From Flavobacterium sp. AG291 (lineage in GTDB: Bacteria > Bacteroidota > Bacteroidia > Flavobacteriales > Flavobacteriaceae): a DNA stretch of 64,000 nt. The DNA is taken from positions 1 to 64,000 of the forward strand of contig NZ_QQAR01000014.1 of assembly GCF_003350375.1 (NCBI RefSeq), read 5' to 3'. Shown here piece after piece: positions 51,234 through 61,306 of this stretch. How positions within the stretch are numbered: position 1 is the stretch's first letter; every line of letters begins with the position of its first letter. The notes beneath the pieces were generated by a model, which was not told the origin of the DNA, did not search any database, and saw nothing but the letters and a program-made list of their open reading frames with translations. The position numbers were made by a program, and so were the translations under genes.

Positions 51234-52937
51234 ATGAACAGCGAAATTTTAGGAATTATTGCTATGTACGGCATCGTCTTGCTTCTTGCAATACCATTGG
51301 GCCGATATATAGGCAAGATATTTAATTATGAAAACACCTGGCTTGACAAAGTGTTCAATCCCCTTGACAGATTATTTTTCAAAATAGGAGGTATCAATCC
51401 TGATAGGGAAATGACCTGGAAGCAACATTTAATGGCTCTACTGGTAATTAATTTGTTTTGGTTCCTGCTGTCTATGTTTGTGCTTACAAATATGGAATGG
51501 CTACCACTAAATCCGGATAAAAACCCTTCTATGAGTGGTGATTTGGCATTTAATACATCAGTTAGTTTTGTAACAAACACTAATCTGCAACATTATAGTG
51601 GTGAGACGGGCTTATCTTATCTCGGACAGCTTACACTTATGCTATGGCAGTTTATCAGTGCCGGCTGTGGTATGGCTATATGTGCTATGGTGTTTAATGC
51701 TATGAAAGAGAGAACAGCCACCTCTTTAGGTAATTTCTACAGCTATTTTGTTCGCTCATGTACAAGAATACTTTTGCCTCTATCTACTATTGTGGCTGTT
51801 ATACTTGTGGTGAATGGAACTCCTATGACTTTTGAGGGTAAAGACAGTATAACAACGCTTGAAGGCAAAGAACAGCTCGTTAGCCGCGGACCGGTAGCTG
51901 CCTTTGTAGCTATCAAGCAGTTGGGAACCAATGGTGGTGGATTTTATGGACCAAACTCCGCCCATCCAATGGAAAATCCTAATTATCTAACTAATATGGT
52001 AGAGACTATAAGCTTGTTTATAATTCCAATAGCCATGGTGTTTGCATTTGGGTATTTATTAAAAAGGAGGAAACTTGCTCTTACTATATATGGCGTAATG
52101 ACAGCAGGGTTTTTAATGCTTCTGATGACATCTGTTACATCTGAAATGAGGGGTAACCCTTTAATTGACAGGATGGGTATTGCGCAATCAATGGGTAGTA
52201 TGGAAGGTAAAGAAGTACGCTTTGGTGCAGCTGCTTCGGCCAACTGGGCTACATATACCACTTGTACCAGTAATGGTTCAGTTAATGCCATGCATGACAG
52301 CTTTACTCCTATTGGAGGAATGGCAGCCCTTTTGGGAATGATGGTGAACTGCTTTTATGGTGGTGTAGGAGTAGGCTTCCTCAATTTTTACATTTTCATG
52401 ATACTTGCTGTATTTATTAGTGGGCTTATGGTAGGGCGTACACCGGAATTTCTTGGTAAGAAGATTGAAGCTAAAGAGATGAAAATCGCCATGATTATTG
52501 CGTTGTTACATCCGTTGCTAATTCTTGCAGGGACCGCAATTGCTTCACATGTTTATACAGGAAATCCTGAAGAATATGCCAGCTGGCTGGCAAACCCGGG
52601 TTACCATGGTTTTAGCGAAATGCTGTATGAGTTCACTTCATCATCAGCTAATAATGGTAGTGGGTTTGAAGGGCTTGGCGATAATACTCCTTTTTGGAAT
52701 ATCGCATGCGGAATAGTAATGCTTATGGCGCGTTATCTGCCAATTATAGGTCCTGTTGCCATAGCGGGTATACTGGCAGCCAAAAAATATGTGCCTGAAA
52801 GTTCAGGTACACTTAAAACAGATACTGCAACATTTGGTTTTATGGCATTTGCCGTAATTTTTATAGTTGCTGCTTTGTCATTCTTTCCGGCACTAACGCT
52901 TGGGCCTATTGCCGAATATTTTTCACTTTACAAATAA
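51234..52937 (+). CDS. kdpA: KdpA, K+-binding channel-like subunit
   Basis: 567 residues with about ten membrane spans, close to the usual 557. The selectivity-filter-like loops are visible: TNLQHYSGE (first), QLGTNGGGFYGPNSAHPMEN (second), TTCTSNGSVNAMHD (third) and SSSANNGSGFEG (fourth). KdpA binds K+ and feeds it into the KdpB pump. It follows kdpF by 3 bases and precedes kdpB by 14. No anomaly seen. Confidence 0.96.
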   Translation: MNSEILGIIAMYGIVLLLAIPLGRYIGKIFNYENTWLDKVFNPLDRLFFKIGGINPDREMTWKQHLMALLVINLFWFLLSMFVLTNMEWLPLNPDKNPSMSGDLAFNTSVSFVTNTNLQHYSGETGLSYLGQLTLMLWQFISAGCGMAICAMVFNAMKERTATSLGNFYSYFVRSCTRILLPLSTIVAVILVVNGTPMTFEGKDSITTLEGKEQLVSRGPVAAFVAIKQLGTNGGGFYGPNSAHPMENPNYLTNMVETISLFIIPIAMVFAFGYLLKRRKLALTIYGVMTAGFLMLLMTSVTSEMRGNPLIDRMGIAQSMGSMEGKEVRFGAAASANWATYTTCTSNGSVNAMHDSFTPIGGMAALLGMMVNCFYGGVGVGFLNFYIFMILAVFISGLMVGRTPEFLGKKIEAKEMKIAMIIALLHPLLILAGTAIASHVYTGNPEEYASWLANPGYHGFSEMLYEFTSSSANNGSGFEGLGDNTPFWNIACGIVMLMARYLPIIGPVAIAGILAAKKYVPESSGTLKTDTATFGFMAFAVIFIVAALSFFPALTLGPIAEYFSLYK

Positions 52938-52951
52938 TTTTTTAGAACGAA

Positions 52952-54991
52952 ATGAAAAATCAAAATACAACGCTGTTTCAGCCCGATTTGGTTAAGCAGG
53001 CATTAAAACAATCTTTTGTAAAGCTAAACCCTGCATCCTTAGTAAAAAATCCGGTTATGTTTACGGTCGAGATAGGAACCGTAATCATGTTATGTGTATG
53101 TGCCTGGATTCTTGCCGGAGAAACAAGCCAGGGGAGCTTTGCTTATAATTTTACTATTTTTCTGATTCTTCTTTTTACGCTTCTGTTTGCCAATTTTGCA
53201 GAAGCTATTGCAGAAGCGCGTGGTAAGGCGCAGGCTGATAGCCTGCGTAAAACCCGCGAAGAAACACCCGCCAGGAAAATTGAGATGTTAGGTGAAATTT
53301 TCAAGGATGAAGTAAAGGTAGTACCTTCTTCAACCCTTAAAAAGGGTGATGTTTTTATTTGTGAACCGGGCGACATTATACCCATGGATGGAGAAATCAT
53401 AGAAGGGCTTGCTACCATCGATGAAAGTGCCATAACAGGTGAAAGCGCCCCGGTAATACGTGAGGCAGGAGGCGATAAAAGCTCGGTAACGGGTGGTACT
53501 AAAGTGCTTTCGGATTACATAAAAGTACGTGTGTCGACTGAACCGGGCGAAAGTTTTCTTGATAAGATGATCGCTCTTGTTGAAGGTGCATCAAGACAAA
53601 AGACACCTAACGAGATAGCACTTACTATATTGCTTGCAGGGTTTACGCTTGTTTTTATTATTGTGTGTACAACATTACAGCCATTTGCGGCCTATGCTAA
53701 TGTTACCATAACCATTGCATCATTTATTTCACTTTTTGTCTGTCTTATACCAACAACTATTGGTGGATTATTATCTGCGATTGGTATTGCGGGAATGGAC
53801 AGGGCATTGCGCGCGAATGTAATTACAAAATCGGGTAAAGCAGTTGAAACGGCAGGCGATATAGATGTACTCCTTTTGGATAAGACAGGTACGATAACGA
53901 TAGGTAACCGTAAAGCCACACAATTTTGGCCGGCTGAAGGAGTAACCAGAGAAGAGTTTGTTAAAGCATCGGTGTTAAGCTCAGTAGCAGATGAAACACC
54001 AGAAGGGAAATCGATTTTGGAACTGGCTGGAGTAATTAATCCTGATTATAATGTAAAGGGAGCAACTTTTATAAAGTTTACGGCGGAAACAAGAAGTTCT
54101 GGTATTGATTATGAAGGCAACAGGATTCGCAAAGGGGCTTATGATGCTATTAAAAACATTGTGGAGAAAGCAGGAAACAATTTCTCTAAGGCCATTACCC
54201 AAAAAGTCGAGGAAATCTCAGGAAATGGAGGAACGCCTCTGGTTGTTTCAGAAAATGAAAAAGTATTAGGAGTTATCGAACTTCAGGACATAATTAAAAC
54301 GGGTATTGCAGAACGTTTTGAGCGTTTGCGCAAAATGGGCGTAAAAACAGTTATGGTAACGGGAGACAATCCTCTTACGGCAAAATTCATAGCAGAGAAG
54401 GCCGGTGTGGATGATTTTATTGCCGAAGCGAAACCTGAGGATAAAATGAATTATATTAAGGCAGAACAGCAGCAGGGCAAACTGGTGGCAATGATGGGCG
54501 ATGGTACAAATGATGCACCGGCTCTTGCCCAGGCAGATGTGGGTGTGGCAATGAATAGTGGTACACAGGCTGCCAAGGAAGCCGGTAATATGGTTGATTT
54601 GGATAATGACCCTACCAAATTGATTGAGATCGTGGAAATAGGTAAGCAATTGCTCATGACGCGTGGTACGCTTACAACTTTTAGTATTGCTAATGATGTC
54701 GCTAAATATTTTGCCATTATCCCTGCATTGTTTATCATGGCAATCCCATCATTACAAGGTTTGAATATCATGAGATTACACAGTCCTGAGAGTGCAATCC
54801 TGTCAGCTGTAATATTTAACGCTATTATTATACCTTTCCTTATTCCGCTAGCATTGAAGGGTGTTGCTTACAAGCCTATAGGTGCTTCGGCACTGCTTCG
54901 CCGTAATCTTTTTATATATGGGTTAGGTGGTGTGATTGTACCTTTTATTGGAATAAAACTTATAGATATGCTGGTTTCAGTATTCTTCTAA
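52952..54991 (+). CDS. kdpB: KdpB, P-type ATPase subunit of the K+ pump
   Basis: 679 residues, normal length. P-type ATPase motifs: actuator TGES (AITGESAPV), phosphorylation site DKTGT with Asp310, nucleotide-binding KGAYDAI region, [11 protein letters not shown] and hinge [12 protein letters not shown]. It hydrolyses ATP to drive K+ uptake at low external K+. It is followed by kdpC after 12 bases. All catalytic residues looked for are present. Confidence 0.97.
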   Translation: MKNQNTTLFQPDLVKQALKQSFVKLNPASLVKNPVMFTVEIGTVIMLCVCAWILAGETSQGSFAYNFTIFLILLFTLLFANFAEAIAEARGKAQADSLRKTREETPARKIEMLGEIFKDEVKVVPSSTLKKGDVFICEPGDIIPMDGEIIEGLATIDESAITGESAPVIREAGGDKSSVTGGTKVLSDYIKVRVSTEPGESFLDKMIALVEGASRQKTPNEIALTILLAGFTLVFIIVCTTLQPFAAYANVTITIASFISLFVCLIPTTIGGLLSAIGIAGMDRALRANVITKSGKAVETAGDIDVLLLDKTGTITIGNRKATQFWPAEGVTREEFVKASVLSSVADETPEGKSILELAGVINPDYNVKGATFIKFTAETRSSGIDYEGNRIRKGAYDAIKNIVEKAGNNFSKAITQKVEEISGNGGTPLVVSENEKVLGVIELQDIIKTGIAERFERLRKMGVKTVMVTGDNPLTAKFIAEKAGVDDFIAEAKPEDKMNYIKAEQQQGKLVAMMGDGTNDAPALAQADVGVAMNSGTQAAKEAGNMVDLDNDPTKLIEIVEIGKQLLMTRGTLTTFSIANDVAKYFAIIPALFIMAIPSLQGLNIMRLHSPESAILSAVIFNAIIIPFLIPLALKGVAYKPIGASALLRRNLFIYGLGGVIVPFIGIKLIDMLVSVFF

Positions 54992-55003
54992 AATTAAAAT
55001 AAA

Positions 55004-55564
55004 ATGAAACAGAATATAATGCCCGCAATAAGACTCACTTTGTTTTGTGCAGTCTTTTTTTCCGGAATCTACACTATGGCTATTTGGGGCGTGGCTCAGC
55101 TTACACCTAATAAAGGTAAAGGTGATGTTGTAGAACAGGATGGTAAACAACACTATATTAATATTGCTCAGGGTTTTACTAAACCGGAGTATTTTTGGCC
55201 TCGGCCAAGTGCTGTAGATTATAATGCAGCGGGTTCTGGAGGAAGTAATAAAGGGCCTTCTAACCCTCAATATCTGGAAATGATACAACAAAGAATTGAT
55301 ACTTTTTTATTGCAAAATCCGGCTGTTAACGCTGAAGATATACCAAGCGAGCTGGTAACGGCTTCCGGTAGCGGACTTGATCCCAATATCTCTATACAGG
55401 GGGCTAAAGTACAGGTAAAACGTATTGCGGCTGCACGGAAAATAGATGAGCTTAAACTAGTAAAGCTTATTGAAGAAAATACTGAAGCACCATTGCTGGG
55501 TGCTTTGGGAACTGAGAAAATTAATGTATTAAAACTTAACTTAGCGTTAGACAAACTTAAATAA
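55004..55564 (+). CDS. kdpC: KdpC subunit of the K+ pump
   Basis: 186 residues: one N-terminal membrane span (TLFCAVFFSGIYTMAIWGVA) and a periplasmic domain with the conserved FWPRPSAVDYNAAGSGGSN and VTASGSGLDPNIS stretches, and the C-terminal VLKLNLALDKL. KdpC acts with KdpB to raise K+ affinity. The next gene starts at the very next base after its stop codon, showing tight coupling. Confidence 0.95.
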   Translation: MKQNIMPAIRLTLFCAVFFSGIYTMAIWGVAQLTPNKGKGDVVEQDGKQHYINIAQGFTKPEYFWPRPSAVDYNAAGSGGSNKGPSNPQYLEMIQQRIDTFLLQNPAVNAEDIPSELVTASGSGLDPNISIQGAKVQVKRIAAARKIDELKLVKLIEENTEAPLLGALGTEKINVLKLNLALDKLK

Positions 55565-56671
55565 ATGAAAGCAGTACTATCAGTTATTGTAGTAAGCCTT
55601 ATAGGTTTTGCTGCAACTGCACAACAAGTAAATGACACAATTAAAATTTTACCGCAGAGTGAAATCCCTGCGCTTAAATTCAGTGGATATATAGAAACCT
55701 ATTATAGTTACGATTTTAATAAGCCGGACAGTAATGTTCGTCCCGGATTTTTTTATTCGTACAACAGAAATAATGAAGTGGCTCTTAACCTGGGCTTTAT
55801 AAAAGCAGCTTATGACAACGGAAACGTGCGTGGAAACCTTGCCTTAATGGCGGGAACCTATTCTAACGCCAACCTTTCTGCAGAAGAGGGAGTTTTAAAA
55901 AATGTTTTTGAAGCAAATGCAGGAGTGAAATTATCTAAATCAGCCAACTTATGGATTGATGCCGGAATATTTTCGTCCCATTTGGGATTTGAAAGTGCTG
56001 TAGGCAAAGATTGTTGGGCATTAACCCGCAGTATTTTGGCAGACAATTCTCCGTATTATGAGAGTGGCGCAAAACTATCCTATACCTCACCTTCAGGGAA
56101 ATGGTTTATGAGTGGTCTGGTACTTAACGGGTGGCAGCGCATTCAAAGGGTTGATGGCAATAAAAGTCTGGCATTTGGCCACCAACTGACATATAAGCCT
56201 AATGGCAAGGTAACATTAAACAGTAGTTCTTTTATAGGGAACGATAAGCCCGCCGATGATAAGCGTATGCGCTATTTCCATAATTTTTATGGACAGTTTC
56301 AGATATCAGACAATTTAGGATTGATTGCTGGATTTGATATTGGCGCTGAACAAAAAGCGAAAGGCAGCGAAAGTTATAACTGTTGGTATACTCCTATAGT
56401 TATCGCAAAATATTCTTTGAGTGATAGATTTTCGTTAACTGCAAGAGGAGAGTATTATGTTGATGAAAACGGGGTAATTATTACTACAGGTACCCAAAAT
56501 GGTTTTAAAACCTTTGGATATTCTTTAAACTTTGACTATAACCTATACAGCAATGTTGTATGGAGAATTGAAGCCCGCTCACTTAATAGCAAGGATGAAA
56601 TCTTTATAAAAGATGGTAATTCTACTAAAAACAATACTTTTGTTACAACGGCACTCGCAATTTCTTTTTAA
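55565..56671 (+). CDS. Porin-like outer-membrane protein in kdp operon
   Basis: 368 residues with signal peptide MKAVLSVIVVSLIGFAATAQ. The mature part alternates polar and hydrophobic residues in many predicted strands (ALKFSGYIETYYSYDF, GFIKAAYDNGNVRGNLALMA) and ends with aromatic FVTTALAISF, as for an outer-membrane beta-barrel of the BBP2/porin type. It starts directly after kdpC and overlaps the kdpD start by one base. It may let K+ cross the outer membrane or serve as a sensor partner; that is inferred from the operon. Confidence 0.8.
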   Translation: MKAVLSVIVVSLIGFAATAQQVNDTIKILPQSEIPALKFSGYIETYYSYDFNKPDSNVRPGFFYSYNRNNEVALNLGFIKAAYDNGNVRGNLALMAGTYSNANLSAEEGVLKNVFEANAGVKLSKSANLWIDAGIFSSHLGFESAVGKDCWALTRSILADNSPYYESGAKLSYTSPSGKWFMSGLVLNGWQRIQRVDGNKSLAFGHQLTYKPNGKVTLNSSSFIGNDKPADDKRMRYFHNFYGQFQISDNLGLIAGFDIGAEQKAKGSESYNCWYTPIVIAKYSLSDRFSLTARGEYYVDENGVIITTGTQNGFKTFGYSLNFDYNLYSNVVWRIEARSLNSKDEIFIKDGNSTKNNTFVTTALAISF

Positions 56672-57798
56672 TGGACAGTGAGAAAGAAAATCATGTAAAA
56701 CATTTTCTCGACCTCATTCAAAAGTCGAGAAAAGGTAAGTTTAAAGTCTACATCGGGATGAGTGCCGGTGTAGGCAAAACTTATCGTATGCTACAGGAAG
56801 CACATACCCTTTTGCGGAATGGTATCGATGTTAAAGTAGGCTTTGTTGAAACTCACCGGAGAAAAGAAACCCACGAATTGCTGGAAGGATTGCCTGTTGT
56901 ACCGCAACGCTCAATATTTTACAAGGGCAAGTACCTTGAAGAAATGGATGTTCAGGGCATTATCAATTTGCGCCCTGAGGTGGTAATCGTAGACGAGCTG
57001 GCCCATACGAATGTTGAAGGCAGTAAAAATGAAAAACGCTGGCAGGATGTAATGGATATTATAAATGCCGGGATTAATGTTATCAGTGCCGTTAATATTC
57101 AGCATATCGAAAGCCTGAATGATGATATTAAAGAAATTACAGGAATAGAGGTTAAAGAACGAGTGCCTGACAGCGTACTAAAAGCCGCTGACGAAGTTGT
57201 AAATATAGACCTTACTGCTGATGAACTAATTACTCGTCTTAAGGAGGGTAAAATCTATACGCCGGATAAAATTCCGTCGGCATTAAATAACTTTTTTAAA
57301 GCTGAACATATACTACAGCTCAGAGAACTGGCACTCAAAGAAGTTGCCAGTCAGGTTGAGCGAAAGGTAGAGACCGAAGTGGTAGGTCTTCGCAACTTTA
57401 AACAGGAAAAGTTTATGGCTTGTATTAGCAGTAATCATAATACGGCTAAAACGGTAATCCGTAAAACGGCAAGGCTGGCTAATTATTATCATAGCAAATG
57501 GTATCTTCTTTATGTAGAACTCCCTTGTGAGAGTGCCAATAAAATACCGCTTGACAGACAACGACATCTGATTAATAATTTTAAACTCGCTACCGAACTT
57601 GGTGCAGAAGTTATAAGAGTGCAGGACAACAGTGTGGCCTCTGCCATAATAAAACAGGCAGAGCAACGCAAAGCAACCACAATATGTATTGGTAAACCAC
57701 ATCTAAACCTTGTAAAGATAATTTTATCTACTAACATATTCAATTCACTGCTCAACAAGCTTTCTAAGAGCGAAATTGACCTAATTATACTTTCCTAA
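56671..57798 (+). CDS. kdpD: Short KdpD: sensor domain without kinase
   Basis: 375 residues, under half of the 890 or so of enterobacterial KdpD. It contains the KdpD domain with Walker A GMSAGVGKT at 29-37 and Walker B-like VVIVDELAHTN, followed by a universal-stress-protein-like domain (FMACISSNHNTAKTVIRKTA ... TICIGKPHLNLVKIIL). The four-span DUF4118 region, GAF and kinase parts are absent. The kinase is supplied by the next gene, which overlaps by one base. It probably senses K+ or nucleotide state and controls the separate kinase. Confidence 0.9.
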   Translation: MDSEKENHVKHFLDLIQKSRKGKFKVYIGMSAGVGKTYRMLQEAHTLLRNGIDVKVGFVETHRRKETHELLEGLPVVPQRSIFYKGKYLEEMDVQGIINLRPEVVIVDELAHTNVEGSKNEKRWQDVMDIINAGINVISAVNIQHIESLNDDIKEITGIEVKERVPDSVLKAADEVVNIDLTADELITRLKEGKIYTPDKIPSALNNFFKAEHILQLRELALKEVASQVERKVETEVVGLRNFKQEKFMACISSNHNTAKTVIRKTARLANYYHSKWYLLYVELPCESANKIPLDRQRHLINNFKLATELGAEVIRVQDNSVASAIIKQAEQRKATTICIGKPHLNLVKIILSTNIFNSLLNKLSKSEIDLIILS

Positions 57799-59513
57799 TG
57801 AAAATAAAAACAAAACTGATTTTATCCCTGAGTTTAATTTTTGCGCTTACCATTACTCTGGCAGGGCTTGGGATCTGGCAGCTTAGGCAAATGGCTTCTG
57901 ATACGGGTAATATATTGGTGGCTAATTATAATTCTTTAGATTATTCCCGTAATATGTATAAGGTACTTGATGAAGGGGGAGCTGATTTTAATAAGGAAAA
58001 ATTCAGAGGTTTTCTTAATAAGCAACTAAATAACCTTACTGAAGTTGGTGAACAGGAATTTACAATTGAATTAAAAGAGGATTTTGAGGCTTATCTCCTT
58101 GAACCCACACCACAAAAAGCGGTTGAAATAAGAGGTGATCTTAATAGCATTATGAAGTTAAACATGGATGCGATAAAAAGAAAAAGCTTAAGGGCTGAAG
58201 CTACTGCTGAGCATTCAATATTGTGGCTTTCTTTTGCGAGTTCATTTTGTCTTATAATAGGGTTTACATTATTGGTTAATTTACCGGGCTATATAGCAAA
58301 TCCAATCCATGAATTAACAGAAAGCATTAAACAGATTGCGGCAAAAAATTATTCGCAGAGAGTTCATAACAAAGGCAATGATGAGTTTTCTACCCTTGCT
58401 AAATCATTCAATACTATGGCTGAGAAACTCGAAGAATACAGCAGCTCCGATCTGGCAAAATTAATGATAGAAAAAAAGCGTATAGAAACATTAATTAATA
58501 ACCTCTCAGATCCTATAATTGGGCTTGATGATACTAATAAGGTGCTTTTTATAAACGAACAGGCTTTGCAAATCACAGGTCTCGGTAACCAGGATATTAT
58601 TGGGCAACAGGCCGAAAGTTTGGCTTTAAAAAATGATCTTCTGCGCACACTGCTTCAAAAAATGTTAGATGAAAATGCAATTAGTGAAAACCTAAAAATT
58701 TATGCTAATAATAAGGAAAGTCATTTTGAGCAATTAATGGTGCCCATTAACATAATACCAACAGGTGAATCTGATAAAAAGCGCATAGGGACTTTTCTTA
58801 TTCTGCGGAATATTACAGCATATAAGGAACTGGATACAGCAAAAACTAACTTTATAGCAACTGTCTCTCATGAATTCAAGACGCCAATTGCTTCTATGAA
58901 AATGAGCTTGCAGCTTTTAGAAAATGAAAAAACAGGTTCTCTTAATGAAGAGCAGCTTAGCCTATTAGAAGGTCTTCGGGACGACACGGAAAGATTATTG
59001 CGTACTACAGGAGAGTTGTTGAACATAACCCAGGTTGAAACCGGTAAAGCACAGTTCATGATAGAAGATTTTGATATTGTACCAATTCTTAACAAAGCAT
59101 TACATTCGAACGAAAAGCTTGCCGAGCGCAAGGAGATACGACTTGTTTTATCTGAACCGGGAGCATTGCCTAATGTAATGGCAGACAGAGTAAAATCGGA
59201 ATGGATATTGTCAAATCTTCTGTCAAACGCCATAAGATATTCATACGATAATTCGGAAGTGGGAATAAAGGTTTCCTTAACCCCTACTCACGTTGAGATT
59301 GCTGTACAGGATAGTGGTATTGGTATAGCGGAAGAATACCATGATAAAGTTTTTGAAAAATATTTCAGGGTTCCGGGTAATGAAAAAGAGGGTACCGGAT
59401 TAGGTTTAAGCATTAGCAAAGAATTTATAAATGCTATGGGTGGATATCTAAAGATGAGTAGTGAGATAGGGACCGGGAGTGTGTTTATTGCGGGTTTTAG
59501 AATTGAAGCGTGA
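57798..59513 (+). CDS. Sensor histidine kinase paired with short KdpD
   Basis: 571 residues: two membrane spans (about 7-27 and 142-163) around a periplasmic domain, then HAMP (AKNYSQRVHNKGNDEFSTLA), PAS (LINNLSDPIIGLDDTNKVLF), HisKA with phosphorylated His358 in ATVSHEFKTPIASM, and the ATP-binding N, G1 and G2 boxes (LLSNAIRYS, VQDSGIGI, EGTGLGLSISKEF). It completes the split KdpD and is the probable phosphate donor for the NtrC-type regulator at 49246. It overlaps kdpD by one base and is the last gene of the operon. Confidence 0.9.
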   Translation: MKIKTKLILSLSLIFALTITLAGLGIWQLRQMASDTGNILVANYNSLDYSRNMYKVLDEGGADFNKEKFRGFLNKQLNNLTEVGEQEFTIELKEDFEAYLLEPTPQKAVEIRGDLNSIMKLNMDAIKRKSLRAEATAEHSILWLSFASSFCLIIGFTLLVNLPGYIANPIHELTESIKQIAAKNYSQRVHNKGNDEFSTLAKSFNTMAEKLEEYSSSDLAKLMIEKKRIETLINNLSDPIIGLDDTNKVLFINEQALQITGLGNQDIIGQQAESLALKNDLLRTLLQKMLDENAISENLKIYANNKESHFEQLMVPINIIPTGESDKKRIGTFLILRNITAYKELDTAKTNFIATVSHEFKTPIASMKMSLQLLENEKTGSLNEEQLSLLEGLRDDTERLLRTTGELLNITQVETGKAQFMIEDFDIVPILNKALHSNEKLAERKEIRLVLSEPGALPNVMADRVKSEWILSNLLSNAIRYSYDNSEVGIKVSLTPTHVEIAVQDSGIGIAEEYHDKVFEKYFRVPGNEKEGTGLGLSISKEFINAMGGYLKMSSEIGTGSVFIAGFRIEA

Positions 59514-59610
59514 TTGTTTACCAACATATTATTTTAATCGGATGATTTATATATTAGTTTATAATGAATGTGTTTAATTTTATAGTATAAGACAGAATCA
59601 TACCTTCTCT

Positions 59611-59650
59611 AAAAAGGACAAAACAGAATACTGCTTTGTCCCTTTTTATT
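59611..59650 (+). terminator. Terminator after the kdp operon
   Basis: AAAAAGGACAAA pairs with TTTGTCCCTTTTT around a 12-base loop. The T-run overlaps the promoter of the next gene. Confidence 0.6.
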
Positions 59651-59662
59651 TGCTTAAATTTG
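59635..59662 (+). promoter_or_regulatory. Promoter of rlmF
   Basis: TTTG at 59635 and TAAATTTG at 59655 are separated by 16 bases and fit the Bacteroidota TTG / TAnnTTTG pattern. The -7 box ends 16 bases before the ATG at 59679. Confidence 0.5.
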
Positions 59663-59678
59663 CTGAAAATCCATTACA

Positions 59679-60635
59679 ATGTCATCAGAAAATAAATCTC
59701 AGGAAAAAACAACACTTCATTCCCGTAATAAAAACAGGGAACGTTATGACCTAACTTCACTTATAGTGGCTGTTCCTGAACTGGGTAACTATGTTAAGCC
59801 TAATAAATTTGGTGATGATTCTGTAGATTTTGCTAATCCTGTTGCGGTTAAACTTTTAAATAAAGCGTTGCTGAAACATTATTATGGCATCGCAAATTGG
59901 GAATTTCCTGATGAGAATCTGTCTCCGCCAATACCGGGCAGGGCAGACTATATTCATTATATGGCCGATTTGCTAAAGGAAAGTAATTTCGGGAGATTGC
60001 CTGCAGGGGAAAAGATACACTGTCTTGATATTGGAGTAGGGGCAAGCTGCATTTATCCGATATTGGGAGTGGTAGAATATGGATGGAATTTTAAAGCTGT
60101 CGATATTGATAAAAAATCTGTTGAATCGGCGAAAGCTATCGTTGACAAAAATCCTGAACTTTCGGGTAAGGTTAAATGCTGGCTTCAGAATAATCCAAGG
60201 CATTTTTTTGAAGATGTAATAGTTACAGATGAAAAGTTTGATCTTACGTTCTGTAATCCACCGTTTCATGCTTCTGCCGATGATGCAAGAAGTGGAACGG
60301 AACGAAAAAATAAAAACCTTTCCGGAAAAAAAGGTGCTACTGAACTTAATTTTTCGGGAGTTAGCAATGAACTGATTACCGAAGGTGGTGAATCTAAATT
60401 CATAAATGATATGGTTTTTGAAAGCCGAAGATTTGGGAAAAGCTGTTTCTGGTTTTCTACGTTAGTATCAAAACAATCTAACCTTAAAGGGATTTATAAA
60501 ACACTTGAAAAAGTAGGGGCTGAGCAGATAAAAACCATCAATATGGGTACTGGTAATAAATCTACCCGTATTGTCGCCTGGTCTTTCCTTTCCAGAGAGG
60601 AACAGAAAGCCTGGAAGGAAAGCAGGTTTAAATAA
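59679..60635 (+). CDS. rlmF: 23S rRNA adenine(1618)-N6-methyltransferase RlmF
   Basis: 318 residues. The family signature is present: an N-terminal block (HSRNKNRERYDLTSLIVAVP), FANPVAVKLLNKALLKHYYG, the SAM-binding loop CLDIGVGASCIYPILG and the catalytic FCNPPFHAS. RlmF methylates A1618 (E. coli numbering) of 23S rRNA in the cytoplasm. It has its own promoter and a 20-base gap to the next gene, with which it may be co-transcribed. No anomaly seen. Confidence 0.93.
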   Translation: MSSENKSQEKTTLHSRNKNRERYDLTSLIVAVPELGNYVKPNKFGDDSVDFANPVAVKLLNKALLKHYYGIANWEFPDENLSPPIPGRADYIHYMADLLKESNFGRLPAGEKIHCLDIGVGASCIYPILGVVEYGWNFKAVDIDKKSVESAKAIVDKNPELSGKVKCWLQNNPRHFFEDVIVTDEKFDLTFCNPPFHASADDARSGTERKNKNLSGKKGATELNFSGVSNELITEGGESKFINDMVFESRRFGKSCFWFSTLVSKQSNLKGIYKTLEKVGAEQIKTINMGTGNKSTRIVAWSFLSREEQKAWKESRFK

Positions 60636-60654
60636 GTAAAGGCTGTTTTACAGT

Positions 60655-61233
60655 ATGCTACCTGAATTTGAATCATATCTTAAGAAGAATGCTGATTTTC
60701 CTGAAGAGGTAATAAAAGCGATGTACGATTTGGCTATAGTAAAAACGCTTAAACGTAATGAATCGTTGCTTCAGGCCGGCGATGTATGTCGTTACAAAGT
60801 GTTTATAGCTAAAGGCTTACTGCGTTGTTATGTTACCGGAGGTAATGGCAATGAACATATATTGCAGTTTTGCCCCGAGAATAGCTGGACACTTGATGTG
60901 GAAAGTTATGATAATCAAATTCCTGCCACTACCAATATTGCAGCAATTGAACCTTCGGTTGTGTTGCTCTGGACAAAGAGTGATTTTGAAAAGCTGCGTA
61001 TTGATTTCCCTATACTCAAACAGTTTTCTGAAATTCTCATTTCAAGAAGCATTTACCAAAACCGCCATCGTGTCGCAACAACCCTTAGTGCTACTCCCGA
61101 AGAGAAGTATGAAGATTTTGTCACCAGATACCCCAATCTACTCTCACGTTTGCCACTACATATGATTGCTGCCTATATGGGTATTTCTCTTAAAACACTT
61201 ACAAGGATTCGCCATTCCCAACTTAATCGCTAA
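60655..61233 (+). CDS. Crp/Fnr-family transcription regulator
   Basis: 192 residues: a cyclic-nucleotide-binding beta-barrel (RNESLLQAGDVCRYKVFIAK, then GLLRCYVTGGNGNEHILQFC) followed by a helical linker and a C-terminal HTH (LPLHMIAAYMGISLKTLTRI). It belongs to the short Bacteroidota Crp/Fnr group; residues for cAMP binding are not obvious, so the ligand is unknown. It may regulate the epimerase gene 73 bases downstream on the same strand. Confidence 0.88.
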   Translation: MLPEFESYLKKNADFPEEVIKAMYDLAIVKTLKRNESLLQAGDVCRYKVFIAKGLLRCYVTGGNGNEHILQFCPENSWTLDVESYDNQIPATTNIAAIEPSVVLLWTKSDFEKLRIDFPILKQFSEILISRSIYQNRHRVATTLSATPEEKYEDFVTRYPNLLSRLPLHMIAAYMGISLKTLTRIRHSQLNR

Positions 61234-61306
61234 TTGAATTATGGTCAAATGACCAAGTTTTTAAGGTAAGTTTTAGGTTGCTTTGTACAACTTAAATTTA
61301 TTAGAT

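Noticed and set aside
53143..54771. Minus-strand ORFs of up to 127 codons opposite kdpB
   Set aside because: They are shadows of a highly conserved P-type ATPase gene and have no recognisable domain.
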